Shown: positions 1 through 11,033 of the stretch, one piece after another
Numbering within the stretch: the stretch's first letter is position 1
Layout of the letters: each line of letters starts with the position of its first letter
Assembly: GCA_029204225.1 (NCBI GenBank)
Contig: CM055100.1
Span: forward strand, 55,695,278 to 55,759,277
DNA: 64,000 nucleotides
Origin: Diphasiastrum complanatum
Lineage: Eukaryota; Streptophyta; Lycopodiopsida; Lycopodiales; Lycopodiaceae
Direction: 5' to 3'
The notes under the pieces: model-generated
The model's input: the letters and a program-made list of their open reading frames with translations, nothing else
What the model was told of the DNA's origin: nothing
The model's database searches: none
Program-made: the position numbers and the translations under genes

Positions 1-731
1 GTGAATATCTTCAATTTGACAGGATCATACAACTTATAAGCTTTATTTGAAGTAGTATAGCCAATGAAAATGGATTTGATAATATGGAAGTCGAGCTTCT
101 TCCTGATATCTTGCGGTATCTGCGCATAAGCGATACATCCAAATACACGTAAATTAGATGGTGATGGTTTGGAACTTGTCCAAACTTCACAAGGTGTTTT
201 GTTTGAGAGGTTTTTAGTCGAACATCTATTCTAGATATAAGCTGCAATGGAAACAACTTCAGCCCAAAAGAATTTTGGAAGTTCCGCATGAGCAAGCATA
301 CACTTAGCCGCTTCGTCTAAGGTTCAATTCTTTCTCTCAGCAAGTCCATTTGACTGAGGCGAATAGGAGATGATAAACTATTGCTCAATGTTGTTGTTGA
401 AACAATACTCCTTGAATTCAGTTGAGATATACTCTCCCTCGTTGTCGGACCTTAGTGCTTTGATTCTTTTGCCAGTTTCCATTTTTGCACGCTCTTTGAA
501 TTGTCAAAAGAATTTGAATGCCTCTGATTTCTGTTTAATAAAATAAACAGTTGTTCTTCTGGAATACTCGTCAATGAAGGTAATGAAATACTTTGCATCA
601 AGCAATGACAGAGTTTGCATTGGACCACATATTTTTGAATGAACAACATCTAGAACATCTTTTGCTGCATGCCTATTGTTGAACTTGTAAAAATTGTTAA
701 AATAAATGGAACTTGTCACATGGTCATACAT
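1..731 (-). pseudogene. copia A integrase, broken
   Basis: Minus-strand reading gives the start of the copia integrase core (LDVVHSKICGP, then FITFIDEYSRRTTVYF at roughly 660-530). After frameshifts come NRCSTKNLSNKTPCEVW, LRVFGCIAYAQIP and a C-terminal IGYTTSNKAYKLYDP stretch that runs off the window start. The core matches the homologous region of element C (21170-20502). An in-frame TAG near 235 and shifts around 300-450 prevent a continuous product. Catalytic Asp of the HSD/FIDEYS blocks is visible; the DDE Glu region is too damaged to call. Confidence 0.75.
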
Positions 732-1060
732 GGGTACAAAATATTTTGAGGCCCAAACTTAGGCAAAAATTTTTAGCACCAAACCCGTGGAGGACCTTCT
801 TGCATGTTGATGCCACCTACCCACTTGAGTTTGGTAGGCCCCCATGCACATATGCATGGGGGAGAAAAAGTTAGTTTGCCACATATTCTAGTTTGCATGC
901 AACATGCAAGATGCATGCATGACAAATTAGACACATGCAAATAGGCATGCAAATTGCCACATACCTTGGACATAGCATGCCATATCTTGTACATACATCA
1001 TTTCTATTGAATGGAACCTCCACGAATTGGAGATGTGTGATTTTGGAATAATCTTCCTGA
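670..1060. other. non-copia filler segment replacing protease/pre-integrase of element A
   Basis: Alignment with element C breaks off near 670, just after the GCATGC at the start of integrase, and resumes near 1060 in the zinc-knuckle region. Element C has about 580 bp of protease and GAG_pre-integrase there (21120-21700). Element A instead has about 390 bp rich in GCATGC/ATGCAT words, with weak inverted ends around GTACAAAATAT (724-740) and ATATCTTGTAC (980-995). It may be a deletion filled by a short MITE-like insertion. Function unknown. Confidence 0.45.
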
Positions 1061-1321
1061 TTGCTTGTTGGCATTCTTTGCTTTTAATATCTTGCAATCC
1101 TGGATCTCATGATTAGTGCATCTGCAATACTTAAGAACATCTTCTTTTTTTACTGTGGATCCAATAATTGCTCTTGACTCTGTGTCGGCTTCTGGTTTGA
1201 TGCGGACTGCTTAGAGCGATTCTTCTTCTGTTGTTTCGAGACTTTGTTGACATACAAAGCATGAGATGATGAAATCGAAGAGGTATCTTGACTTCTTCGA
1301 TTGTCTTCCTACAGCAACATA

Positions 1322-1879
1322 CTAATAACTCCAGTGAGAGTTAAATCTGAGTGTGTCGTCATGATCATCGCCCCAATTTTCGTATGTAGAAGGCAAGCTC
1401 GATAGCAATGTCATAATTGCGTCATGATCATCGATAGTTGATCCGACAGCTGCCATCTGCTGCAAGAGATTCTTAAACTGATTAACGTGATTCTGAAGCG
1501 AATCACCATTCAACATCTTGAGTGAGAAGAATTTTCTTTTGAGATGCAACTTGGAAGTCACGTCCCTCACATCATTTAGTGCGCTCATGATGTCTCATAC
1601 TTCAATCGAAGTTTGAGCTTCAGATACATGGCCAATCTGAGTGTCTGATATATTGAGAATGATGAGCGTGAAATCATCCTTCGATTTCCATTTGGAGTCG
1701 ACCGTGTCATCTTCGAGCTTCAATTCGATACTTGTGACAACATCCCACAACTCGTTGGCGACTAGCAAGGTCTTCATCTTAAATTTCCACAAATAGTAAT
1801 TGGATCCATTCAGCTTGTTTGCGATGAGACCAGCTTTACTTTGAGAATCCATCTGGAAGTTAGTCTGTCGATAAATCAA
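1322..1879 (-). pseudogene. copia A gag
   Basis: Two overlapping minus-strand open frames encode a copia capsid. The N-terminal part (1879-1595) reads NKLNGSNYYLWKFKMKTLL and LWDVVTSIELKLEDD, the typical UBN2/gag start. The second part (1588-1322) reads QNHVNQFKNLLQQMAAVG and IMTLLSSLPSTYENW. The two are separated by a frame break around 1590. A damaged zinc-knuckle region follows near 1070-1140. The protein would form retrotransposon virus-like particles; this copy is inactive. Confidence 0.8.
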
Positions 1880-1970
1880 TGACTTAAGAATGAACTGATA
1901 TTGTGTGGTGCTTTAATTGGAAATCAATTATCTGATTACTGAAATTTGACACCACATATTGAAGATTACG

Positions 1971-2009
1971 AGCAAAATTGCTCTGATACCAGATATAACT
2001 CTGATACCA
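1971..2009 (-). promoter_or_regulatory. duplicated tRNA-iMet primer-binding site of element A
   Basis: Directly inside the 5' LTR the minus strand reads TGGTATCAGAGT, complementary to the 3' end of plant initiator-Met tRNA. A second copy, TGGTATCAGAGC, lies 20 bp further in (1991-1980). A tandem PBS may be a template-switch scar. Confidence 0.75.
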
Positions 2010-2879
2010 TGTTGGAAGAAGGAAAGAGGGAACGATAGTGATAAAATAGAAGTCGATAGACGAACTATCGGGCTCTTCGAAATAATCCTTCTTCTAATGC
2101 ATGACTACGCCTATAAAAAATGAACAAAGCTATCGCAACAATCATCACGTTCGTCCTTTTAGTAACTAACTTTGAAATCTACTAAAGTTATTTCCGTAGA
2201 CAAACAATTACAAAGTGTAAATGATGTATAGAATAGTGCAATATTGAAGAATTCCATAATTTAGACTAAACAATAAGAGATCTATCAGATACAAATAATT
2301 TCAGAAAAGCATGCATACATTCTGACATAATACTGAACGCAATAAGAAGGTATGATTGACTCAGTAAGTAGCATGTATATATAAGTCGATGCGCGTACAA
2401 AACAATAGCGGATGCAACTACGCACTCTAAACTGTCTCTGAGTAACTGATAACTCTATCTAATGCACTTCCGCTGATAAGCAGTAAGCACTGCTAGCAAT
2501 ATTCAAAATAGAAACATCACTATGAAGAACTTTGTGTTTGATTACTATGAATATCTATTAATGATTAGCTATTTATACTAATTAGGGCAACTAATTAGGC
2601 CGTAGGTCGCGCAATTGGAACGATGCACTGTCATCAATTTAGTTAGGACTTCTCGGAAATCTACTTGTTGATCAAATAGGGCAAGTCGTTAGCTTCATAA
2701 CAGACGGAAACAGAAACTGTCAGCCTTTGACACCTTCAATAGTTCGTCGTTGTCGAAGCCACCTGTTGAGCAATTCCCGTGTATTTCTGCAGACTGTGTA
2801 GAAACACGACTAAAACTGCAGAATTGGATAAATGAATGGATGTAGATCAACTATAGGATTATAGGAGAATAATCAAACA
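2010..2879 (-). repeat. 5' LTR of copia element A
   Basis: On the plus strand it runs from TGTTGGAAGAAGG to GAGAATAATCAAACA (TG...CA ends), about 870 bp. A minus-strand TATAAATA box is at 2577-2570, as in related LTRs of elements C and E. Next to its inner edge is the PBS. The AATGCATGACTACGCC block is shared with the LTRs of element C. Confidence 0.75.
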
Positions 2880-2922
2880 GAATTGCAATAACCATTATGA
2901 TCAGATCTAGGCTTTGATACCA

Positions 2923-3593
2923 TGTAAGAAAAGAGGAGTTGGATTTACTCAATCGCTCCTTTCTGCCGGGGTTAAATCCTTCACTAGTGATGGTTCAAGA
3001 CGTCCCACATTATTATGGGGCAAAAGGATTGACTATGAGAAAGATCTATGCTTTGGCATGTCAATATTTAAGATACTAACAACAGTTCTAGAATCAACAT
3101 TCTTAATCTACATGATCCATCAGTCATTAAAAAAAGACCAAAATCAAATGAACAAGAATGCGCCAGATCTATCAATTTGTGTACTTGTATTACTTTGTCA
3201 TGCAAAGCATATTTGACATAGCTAAGTATGCGAGGATCTATATCCTTGATCCAGCTATGTCTCTCTATTCTCTCTGGAAGGAGCTTGATATTTTTTCTCT
3301 CAATGCATATCTCTCTATATGCGCTTCTACCACCCTACTACTTCACATGTTGATGCTTACAATGGCTGAGAACGCTATCTTCTTTTGCATGCACATAAAA
3401 AATCTTTTAATCTCTCTTGTAATTAAGGTTACTCACTAATCCTGTGATTAGTTACTGCGATACAGGCAGCAGCCTCATTTCTGGTTGTCAGTTGCTATTG
3501 AACGTTGACAGTTTGGCTGCTGATTTTGACAGTGACTCTGTTGGAGTTAGTTGGAAGTCCTTTTGTGAAGAAATGTGTGTTCATTTTTCAACA
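2923..3593 (-). repeat. 5' LTR of an older copia element H
   Basis: The segment starts TGTAAGAAAAGAGG, directly after a PBS-like GCTTTGATACCA (minus TGGTATCAAAGC), and ends TTTTTCAACA. The PBS lies inside its left edge, so the element was on the minus strand with its body to the left. Only about 43 bp of leader (2880-2922) remains before element A begins. Length about 670 bp. No second LTR or target duplication is visible in the window, so the boundaries are tentative. Confidence 0.5.
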
Positions 3594-3680
3594 CAAACAC
3601 CAGCAATTTTTTGCTAAAAACAACGTATAATGCTCCATAATACAAACATATACATAGAAAAATCTGTCCAAGATACTAAC

Positions 3681-4781
3681 CCTGGTCTTCTAACACAGAA
3701 AATGAGTGTTGGCCTTGTTGCCCATAGCTCCCCAGCCGTGGTGGGAAGTGGAACCTTCATGTCGCCCAATGCCCAAGGATTCAAACCTTCTCTGTACTCT
3801 GGTGTAAGCTTTTGAATGACAATTTTCTCGAGCACCGACATTGGAGTCACATTATGAACAATTTAAAAGGTTTCAAAAATCCATAAAGCCTCGGCGTTGC
3901 TGGAGCTGCCGCAACAATGCCCTTCTGTGTAGAGAGTTCATCAGCCTTTCCTGCATACTTTCCTTCCCCGGTCGCGGTTGTGCTATACGTTTTAAAAGCC
4001 TCACCTGTGCTGTGGCTGAAAGCAGAGCTGCGGGAGGATGCAGAGGATGACTGATCTGGTGATACAGCCCGATGAGGTGTCGTGCCTGCCAAACTGTCAG
4101 GTGGACTAGGATTCTTGTAGCGCTTTGGCGTTCTAGGAACATGGCCAGAACTAAATTCCCTACCTTCATTAATTGAATATGTTGACGCAACTATTCTCTT
4201 CCTCTGAAGGCTTGACAGCATGGGGGGTGCAGCGATTCCGGAAGCAGATGCTCGATCTACAAAGCGTGCCACGTGGCCTCTTTTCATGCCATATTGACTA
4301 GCTAGCAAGGAAGGGCTCATCTCGAGGAGCTTATTTAAAGGCTTTCTCAAAGCCTCCAGTTTATCAGCATATTCCATTAAAGACCGATCGTGTAGATACG
4401 CTCGTAACTCAAGTGCTTCCTGCATTGCAATAAACCAAGTTCCAACACCGAAATATGAGATTTGCCACAGCGTATGCAGGACATGTAGGGAGAAATTACT
4501 AAGTCCAAACTTTCGATGGCCCTCTGAATATACTTTGACTGGTAGTATATACACAGAAAATGTTTTGAGGCTCAAAGATATTTTACATCTTCAGTGTGAT
4601 GTTTTCAACCGGAGAAAAAGACACGCACCCGCTCAATCTGAGTAAGTTCCAAGTCTTCAATGTGCTTAGCATTCATCATCTTCAGAGTAGGCACATCATC
4701 CCATCCATCAGCTATTAGCGAAGGTAGTGCATCTCTGAGTACTCCGTTTCCCACAAAGTCGTCCAATGAATAGAAAGCCAT
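3681..4781 (-). CDS. SAM-domain / peroxiredoxin-like-2 (AhpC/TSA-type) protein, 5' three exons, with one frameshift
   Basis: Exon 1 (4781-4629) starts at ATG with MAFYSLDDFVGNGVLRDALP and ends before a GTGCGT donor. Exon 2 starts at 4419 after a TGCAATGCAG acceptor, in phase. It holds a second SAM-like block (LHDRSLMEYADKLEA and YGMKRGHVARFVDR), then a Ser/Pro-rich linker. The reading continues as PMSVLEKIVIQKLTPEYREG, then ELWATRPTLIFCVRRPG, and stops at a GTTAGT donor (3681/3680). The last motif is the start of the AhpC/TSA-2 (PRXL2A-like) thioredoxin fold; its cysteine would be in the next exon, which is not in the window. The SAM blocks probably mediate oligomerisation. Near 3851-3870 the frame slips by one base with no plausible intron, either a sequencing error or a real mutation. 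The following intron holds copia elements H and A, so the gene may be intact only if they splice out. Confidence 0.65.
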
Positions 4782-5520
4782 GCCTGTTTCACGGCTAGTT
4801 TGCGATAGCTCACCAAATTGAAGAGGCCAAACAGCTAACTTGCTATAGCTCACTAGGATAAATTCACCGTTCTGTCAAAGCACAGCTAAAGGCACTAAAG
4901 GAGGAGATATGTTGTGCGGAGCCAAGACCAGTAGCATCTCGAGCGTGAATCGCAGAAGATAAAGAAAGCAAAACAATAAAGCGAATAATACCAAAAGCTA
5001 TAAACCCCTCCCCCTCCCGCGGTTTGGTCTAAACCTCTGCTCTTGGGAGGAAATGAAAATCAAAAGAGATCGCATACAAAGCGTTATCTGCAAAGGCACT
5101 CTGATATCATAAAATCAAACCTCGTACAATAATAGTAAAAGAAAGGATAAATTCTCAAGGCTGTATCACACTTCTAGCTCCACTAAACCTCTGGTTTCGG
5201 CCGGAAATAAAATGAGAAAACATGGCACATAAAGGACTAAATGCAAAAGCCCCCCAATTTTACGCAGCCCCGTTTGTGTCGTTAATATTGATATGCTCAT
5301 GGCAGAGAAATTGACCAAAAAGCGTGAAATGTGTGATCGCCGAGCCAAGATTTTCCAAGTTTTGAAAGCTGATCCTGCCTCCTTGAACTTTTCCAAGTTT
5401 CGATAGCTGATACTGCCTCCTTGAACTGGTGCTTGTGAGAAATCCCTCTGCTCAAAAAATGGTTTAGGAACGGTCAGTTTTGTCACTCCGCAGTTGCAAT
5501 TACGAACAAACGCGTCGTGA
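4782..5520. other. upstream region of the SAM/peroxiredoxin-like gene, with a 38-bp tandem duplication
   Basis: No convincing coding exon is seen here. It probably holds promoter and 5' UTR of the minus-strand gene. At 5351-5427 a 38-bp unit (TTTTCCAAGTTT...CTGCCTCCTTGAACT) is present twice with a few differences. A C-rich stretch (CCCCTCCCCCTCCCG) lies near 5005-5025. Confidence 0.4.
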
Positions 5521-6630
5521 CAATCGCGCTAGTTTTTGCAATAAAATGCAGATAAATCTACAGAGCAAAAATAAGAGTACGCTATGTGCTGAAATATATA
5601 TACACAAACCTTACAGAGGGAAAAAATGAAGTCTCTCGGGCCTCGGCTCTAAAGCTTCTAAAGGTTTAGACTACTCACAGAAAGTATAGACCAAATTAAA
5701 GACAAATCCTCCGGGGCAAAAATAAGATTGCTCTAAAGCTTCTGAAGGTATCACATTACGTACAGGAAGTACAGAACAACCTGAAATCTACGACAATGTG
5801 ACCATATTTTGACGTGAAAATTCATCTAATTTTTCAGCTCAATGAACTTACAAGTTACTTCAGAGGTAAAATATTTCGATAACGTCATGATAGTCGTGCT
5901 ATGTGCTGAAAAATTACAGACAAATAGGACAGAGCAAAAACAAGACTGCTCTAAAGCTTGTGAAGGTCTAAAACCACGTACATGAAGTACAGAACAAACG
6001 ATAACATTACTGTATTTTACATGACAAGTGATTTGATTCCAAAGTTCCGTAGAACTTCGAGATTCGTTTGGAGGCAAAATATTCAACCATGGAAATCTAC
6101 GATAACGTGAGCGTATTTGACACGACAAATGAAGAGGTTTAATCTCTGTGAACTTACAGATTTCTTCACAGACAACATTCAATAATGGAAATCTATGATA
6201 CGCGACCGTATTTGACATGAAAAATGATTTAATCTCTACGCTCTATTAAACTTGAAGATTCTTTCAGAGGCAAAATACTCAGGAATCGAAATTTACATTA
6301 ACAAACCGTATCTCTAAAGCTCTGTAACCTAACGCATTTCTTGAAAGGCCAAATTGTTCTACGAAAACATGACTTCCAAAGCTCTGTAAACTCAATCATA
6401 CGAAAATATAACGTGACCTTTTCTCCAAAGATCTGTAAACTTACAGGTTTCTCCAGAGGCAAGCCTATTACCAGAATATAACGCGGCCATATTTCTAAAG
6501 CTCTGTAATCTTCCCAATTTGTCCAGAGACGGAAGCATTATACGATAATGAACCGCGACCGCGTTTCCAAAGCGCCGTAATCAAGGATTTCTTGACAGGC
6601 GAAATCATTACACGATAATGTGTACAGAAT
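5520..6630. repeat. degenerate tandem array of about 80-200 bp units
   Basis: Recurring blocks are visible by eye. Examples are CTCTAAAGCTTCTGAAGG (5650, 5738, 5950 with variants), CAAAGCTCTGTAAACTTACAG (6050, 6135, 6315, 6376, 6425, 6497), TTTCTTCAGAGGCAAAAT (5858, 6065, 6155, 6255, 6450) and ACGATAACGTGACCGTATTT. The shorter unit is about 70-110 bp and sits inside longer units that also contain GTACAGGAAGTACAGAAC. No coding potential. It lies upstream of the SAM gene and is too diverged to be recent satellite. Confidence 0.65.
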
Positions 6631-7367
6631 GAATGAAAAACTATAAACACACACACTTTACGTGTTGGCAACTGATGAGAGAAATTTGCATGAATGAACA
6701 AGGCAAAAAAAGCAAAAGTCGCACACAAAAAACAAAGAAACCTTATCACTATTATTATTATTAACAAGGCGCATGCCATAGCAACGAATTTTCTCACTTT
6801 CCTCACCATTTGTGAAGACTCTTTCGTCCTTCCTTCCTTCCTTGATCAATCCTTCCTTCCTTCCCGATACGCCATAGCTCATCGTCTTGCTGTTGCTGTT
6901 CGCCATCGCTGCGCGTTAATCCGGTCGTAACGTTGCTTCGTCGTCGTCGTCGTCGCCGTCGCCGTCGTCGTCGTCCACGTCGTTGTCGCCGTTGTGGTCT
7001 CCCACGTTGATTGTTGGCACTTAACTCCCAGACTCACCTTTCAAATTGAAAGTCTAGCCTGCTACTAACTCCTTTCTTAAGTCCAAACTTTTCAATTCTT
7101 CTCCGGAGTGCCTTTCAATTGACATGCATCCAATTATTTTTAAACTTCAAAATACAGGGTAATGCCAGGTCAACAGCATTGCAACCTTGACCTTTATATA
7201 ATTAACTGTTTTATGGCCATTTTTGTAATAACATTGGTTTAAGTGTTCAACTTATTTGCTATAAATTTGTGGCAAATTAATTTTAGAATCTCAAAGCATT
7301 GAATTTGTTGTGGCATGATATAGTTTACTGTTTTTAGCTTACTATGCAACCCCAAGAATGGATTCTC
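6631..7367. other. non-coding stretch with simple repeats
   Basis: It contains (TTCC)n tracts at about 6826-6866 and an imperfect (CGT/CGC)n tract at 6928-6985, alternating TCG and CCG triplets. Otherwise it is AT-rich with no gene evidence. The GC-rich triplet tract is a compositional outlier and might mark the 5' end of an unrecognised transcript. Confidence 0.5.
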
Positions 7368-7370
7368 TTA

Positions 7371-7743
7371 GGGTAGTTTCCCACTAGAGGCAAGTCCCTT
7401 TGACTTGCCACCCATTGCGCAATGGACCACCTCCCCTTTCACACTTGGCTGGCAAGTGCCAAATAAAGGGCCTAAATCTAATTGGCCAGTTTGAACCTCT
7501 ATGAACTGATTAGTTCATTTTTTTGAAGTTGCCCTTGGCAACTCAATATGTCGAGCAATGTCCCCAGGCCCAAAAAATGGGCTTAAGTTTCTCCTACGTG
7601 GCATAGGTCCCATGCCCCACCTCATTTGCCACATGGTGGTAACTCAAGCTTAAGTATGAAAAGGGGGGAGACCCTCTCTGGACCAAAGGGAGGACTCCAT
7701 TTCAAATTTGGGACTTGCCAGGCACTCTAGTGTGAAACCACCC
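7371..7743. mobile_element. Tourist-like (PIF/Harbinger) MITE with TTA target duplication
   Basis: A 373-bp non-coding unit starts GGGTAGTTTCCCACTAGAG and ends CTCTAGTGTGAAACCACCC. The ends form imperfect inverted repeats of about 30 bp, extending into GCAAGTCCC/GGGACTTGC. TTA flanks both sides (7368-7370 and 7744-7746). A TTA duplication and GGG...GTTT ends are typical of the PIF/Harbinger-related Tourist family. Inside is a GTTGCC-CTT-GGCAAC hairpin. Diverged relatives appear at about 24160-24360 and 48030-48320. Confidence 0.8.
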
Positions 7744-7835
7744 TTAGAATTACCTGTTTTGATTATATTTTTTAGTTCTTACAAGTGCAGCCTTGCAAAA
7801 TGTGGATGTCGTTTTGGGCGTCGATGCAAATCAAA

Positions 7836-8090
7836 TATTTTCCAACTATTGTGAGAATTGCAACTTATCATTTTTATGCCTTGAGTGCCTCATGCAACTC
7901 TTGCTTTGTCATGTAGTTTGCAATTTCTTGTGGTATCGCAAAAGCTTGTATTTTCCAACTATTGTGAGAGTTGCAACTTATCATTTTTGTAACTTGAGTG
8001 TCTCTTGTGACTCTTGCTTTGTCATGCAGTTTGCAATTTCTTGTGATATCGCAAGAAGTTGTATTTTGCCAAACTTGCACAACTTTGACT
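7836..8090. repeat. 113-bp tandem repeat, 2 full copies plus start of a third
   Basis: Units begin TATTTTCCAACTATTGTGAG at 7836 and 7949. A third, degenerate start, TATTTTGCCAAACTTG, is at 8062. Each unit carries TTTGCAATTTCTTGTG followed by GATATCGCAA or a variant. Further TTTGCGATATTGCAA-type palindromic words continue to about 8205. Non-coding; function unknown. Confidence 0.75.
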
Positions 8091-8205
8091 CTATCACGTG
8101 ATTTTGCAGCTTTTCTAACCCTTTGCAATATTGCAAAACAAAAAAGTGTAATTTTTTGCAACTTGTGAGACTCTCTACAAGGCAATTTGCGATATTGCAA
8201 AGAAA

Positions 8206-9760
8206 ACTTTTGACTTATGAGACTCATGTCCACTTGCAAGGACCCCGTCTCGTATATTGGGTAGATCTAAGTCAAAACTTTTGGCCAATAATCAACCGCC
8301 ATGCAAAGAGAGATAAGTGAGCCAGGCTAAAATCTTGAGGAGCGTGTCTTTAAGCAACAATGGGGGGGGGAATCAAGGGGGGTTTCTTTTGTGTGAGGTC
8401 CTCCCAATGACAAGCTCATACTCACTGAAAGGCCTGAGACCTTGGGCCTTCTCGATAGGTATAATCCCAAAATGAGATTCATCGTCCAACTAAATTTTTT
8501 ATGAAGTTTAATTGTGACACATGCAAGTATATAAACCTTTAAGCAATTGAAACTTGACATGTGTCTTGTGAAAAGACCTTTCAATACGTGTTATGTGTCA
8601 CTAGTGAGTGGTATCTTTAGAAGGATTGTGTGCTTGGTTGTCACCGACAAAATATTGGAGGGAGGGCTACATGCCTTACTATCATTGATACATTTCCAAG
8701 CTTCAGGACTATGTGCCAAGCTATCATGAACAAAAAATTTGAGAGGCTAAGATAATAAGATTCGAATCACGTATTGTGAATGGGTTTTCTTTGCACCCGG
8801 TAAAACGAGCGTAAAATCAGGTCAAGGCCTTTAGGTAAAGTCATGATGCAAAAGATGGTCAACTTGGTGGAAATGTCACCATAAAATCTTTGCCAAAGAG
8901 TGTGTGTCTTTTATGGGCCACACTTTTAGAATTTTATGGGTTATAATATTCTTCTAGAACTTCTTCATAAACCTCAAAAAACATCTATGGACCTCAATGT
9001 CCATAGATATATTAACGACGTGTCTCTTTCAAAATCTATAGTATGGCTTCATATTTATACTATGGACATCATGAGGACATGTACCTTTTGAAATCTATAA
9101 TGTGGCTTCAAATTTATAACATATGAAACAAATCTAAAAAATAAAAATTGGTGAAAGTTATGTCGAATGACGTTTGGTTCAATCAACACCATTATTTTTT
9201 TAGGTTGCCATTATTATCTAGTAGGTAATGGCCTTTGGGAGGGCCATTACCATAAACAATCTGGGACCCGGACAGCGAGTGGCGGAGGCCACGAGCTACC
9301 CGGGACCAAATTATTTATGATAATGGTCCGACCCAATGGTCATTACCGTGCGTAATTGTAGTTGGCAGATTTTTATGCTGATTTGACGAGTAGTGTGAAT
9401 TTAGCCCGTGAACGGTGTTGGAAATTAAGCTCACAGTTTCCGCCTTAGTGATATAATCCATTTAAAATTCTTCCTGCATATTTTTTAATCACTGATCTAG
9501 GGTCAAATGCAACCTATTATCTTGGTTCTATGTCTGCTCATCTGATACCTGCAAGAATTATAGTTTCTTGTTTTGCTACCTGCATATTTGGTCGTGTTTT
9601 TTAACACAAACTGCAGACCTGCAGAACTACTCTATTTTTGTGTGTAGAGTTCTACTTGGTAAAGTACACGGGTTTCTACGCACAGTACAAAGGGTAACCA
9701 TTCCTGACTTTTTTTATTCTACATTCAAATGTCAAGTATCTGAAGTGACTTGGCCATCTT
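8206..9760. other. gene-poor stretch with a perfect hairpin
   Basis: No coding signal is recognised. At 9224-9233 and 9242-9251, GGTAATGGCC and GGCCATTACC form a perfect 10-bp stem with an 8-nt loop. A related GGTCATTACC lies at 9338-9347, so this may be a small decayed inverted-repeat element. Around 9020-9120 a short block (AATCTATAGTATGGCTTCA-like) is repeated with variations. Confidence 0.4.
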
Positions 9761-10430
9761 TAATTCCAACATTAGTTGGACGAGTCTACGGTCGAAATGC
9801 AGCCTAACAACGAACTGCCAAGGAAAAGCTGCGGTCTATGTACGAAGGGAACAAACTGCAACGCAGCTGCAAGCTACCACAAGGAACTGTCGAAGGCACT
9901 GTCTGCTATCGTCGGGGCACCGTAGGAGACAACCCTACGGCCACTCAGCAAAGACCGGAAACGTCCATCTACCGCCAAGGCACCGCAAGGAACCGTCGGG
10001 GCATCGTAGGAGTCAACCCTACGGTCACTCAATGAAGACTAGCGACCGAAGGGAACCGCAAGCTACAACTTGCGATCAATGTTGCGACCGCCAGGAGACG
10101 CCAATTCAACATTGTGGTCTACCTACGGCTTCTACGACGGCACAACTTCGTGACTCCTCTTCACGCTCCCGAAGCGGAGCTTAACCTTAACTGATATACA
10201 GCTTGTACAGATGTCATTGTATATCAAATATTTGTAAATGTACATTCAAGTACATAGTTTAGCTAAATTATTCTTATAAATAGAAATTAGTTAAACGATT
10301 CTTGTGAGACAAGAATGACGCTGAATAGATCTCCAGCTCTCATTCCATGTATGCAACAGAGCGGAAGACTTTCATTCTAAGTTACGCCATCTTTTATTCA
10401 AACTATAACAATTGTATTGTTCATCCAACA
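9760..10430 (+). repeat. possible solo or truncated LTR with GC-rich tandem repeats
   Basis: The left half is GC-rich and holds an 84-bp tandem duplication (GTCGGGGCACCGTAGGAG at 9911, GTCGGGGCATCGTAGGAG at 9995). It is followed by a plus-strand TATAAATA near 10276 and ends in CATCCAACA at 10430, all typical of an LTR. No PBS, partner LTR or target duplication is found, so this call is weak. The 144-codon frame across it is low-complexity and not considered a gene. Confidence 0.3.

Positions 10431-11033
<603 letters not shown>

Larger units (their letters stand above)
1..2879 (-). mobile_element. Ty1/copia element A (5' part, minus strand, truncated by window edge)
   Basis: Read on the minus strand, a 5' LTR (2879-2010) is followed by a tRNA-iMet type primer-binding site, gag (1879-1322) and integrase (731-1). 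The rest of pol and the 3' LTR lie left of the window. It belongs to the same family group as element C at 17.7-23.9 kb; gag, integrase and LTR align by eye. Compared with C it lacks the protease and pre-integrase stretch, which is replaced by unrelated sequence at about 670-1060. Several frameshifts and stops make it non-autonomous. It is inserted in the leader of an older element whose 5' LTR is at 2923-3593. Confidence 0.85.

Noticed and set aside
3840-3875. A small intron to explain the frame slip in the SAM/peroxiredoxin-like gene
   Set aside because: There is no AG acceptor between the slip and the conserved SVLEK motif, and no GT donor just upstream that would restore frame.
5166-5486. 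106-codon minus-strand frame upstream of the SAM gene
   Set aside because: Contains a 38-bp tandem duplication and no domain; more likely 5' UTR or promoter.
9750-10184. 144-codon plus-strand frame
   Set aside because: Low-complexity sequence created by GC-rich tandem repeats; no family motif and no splice context.
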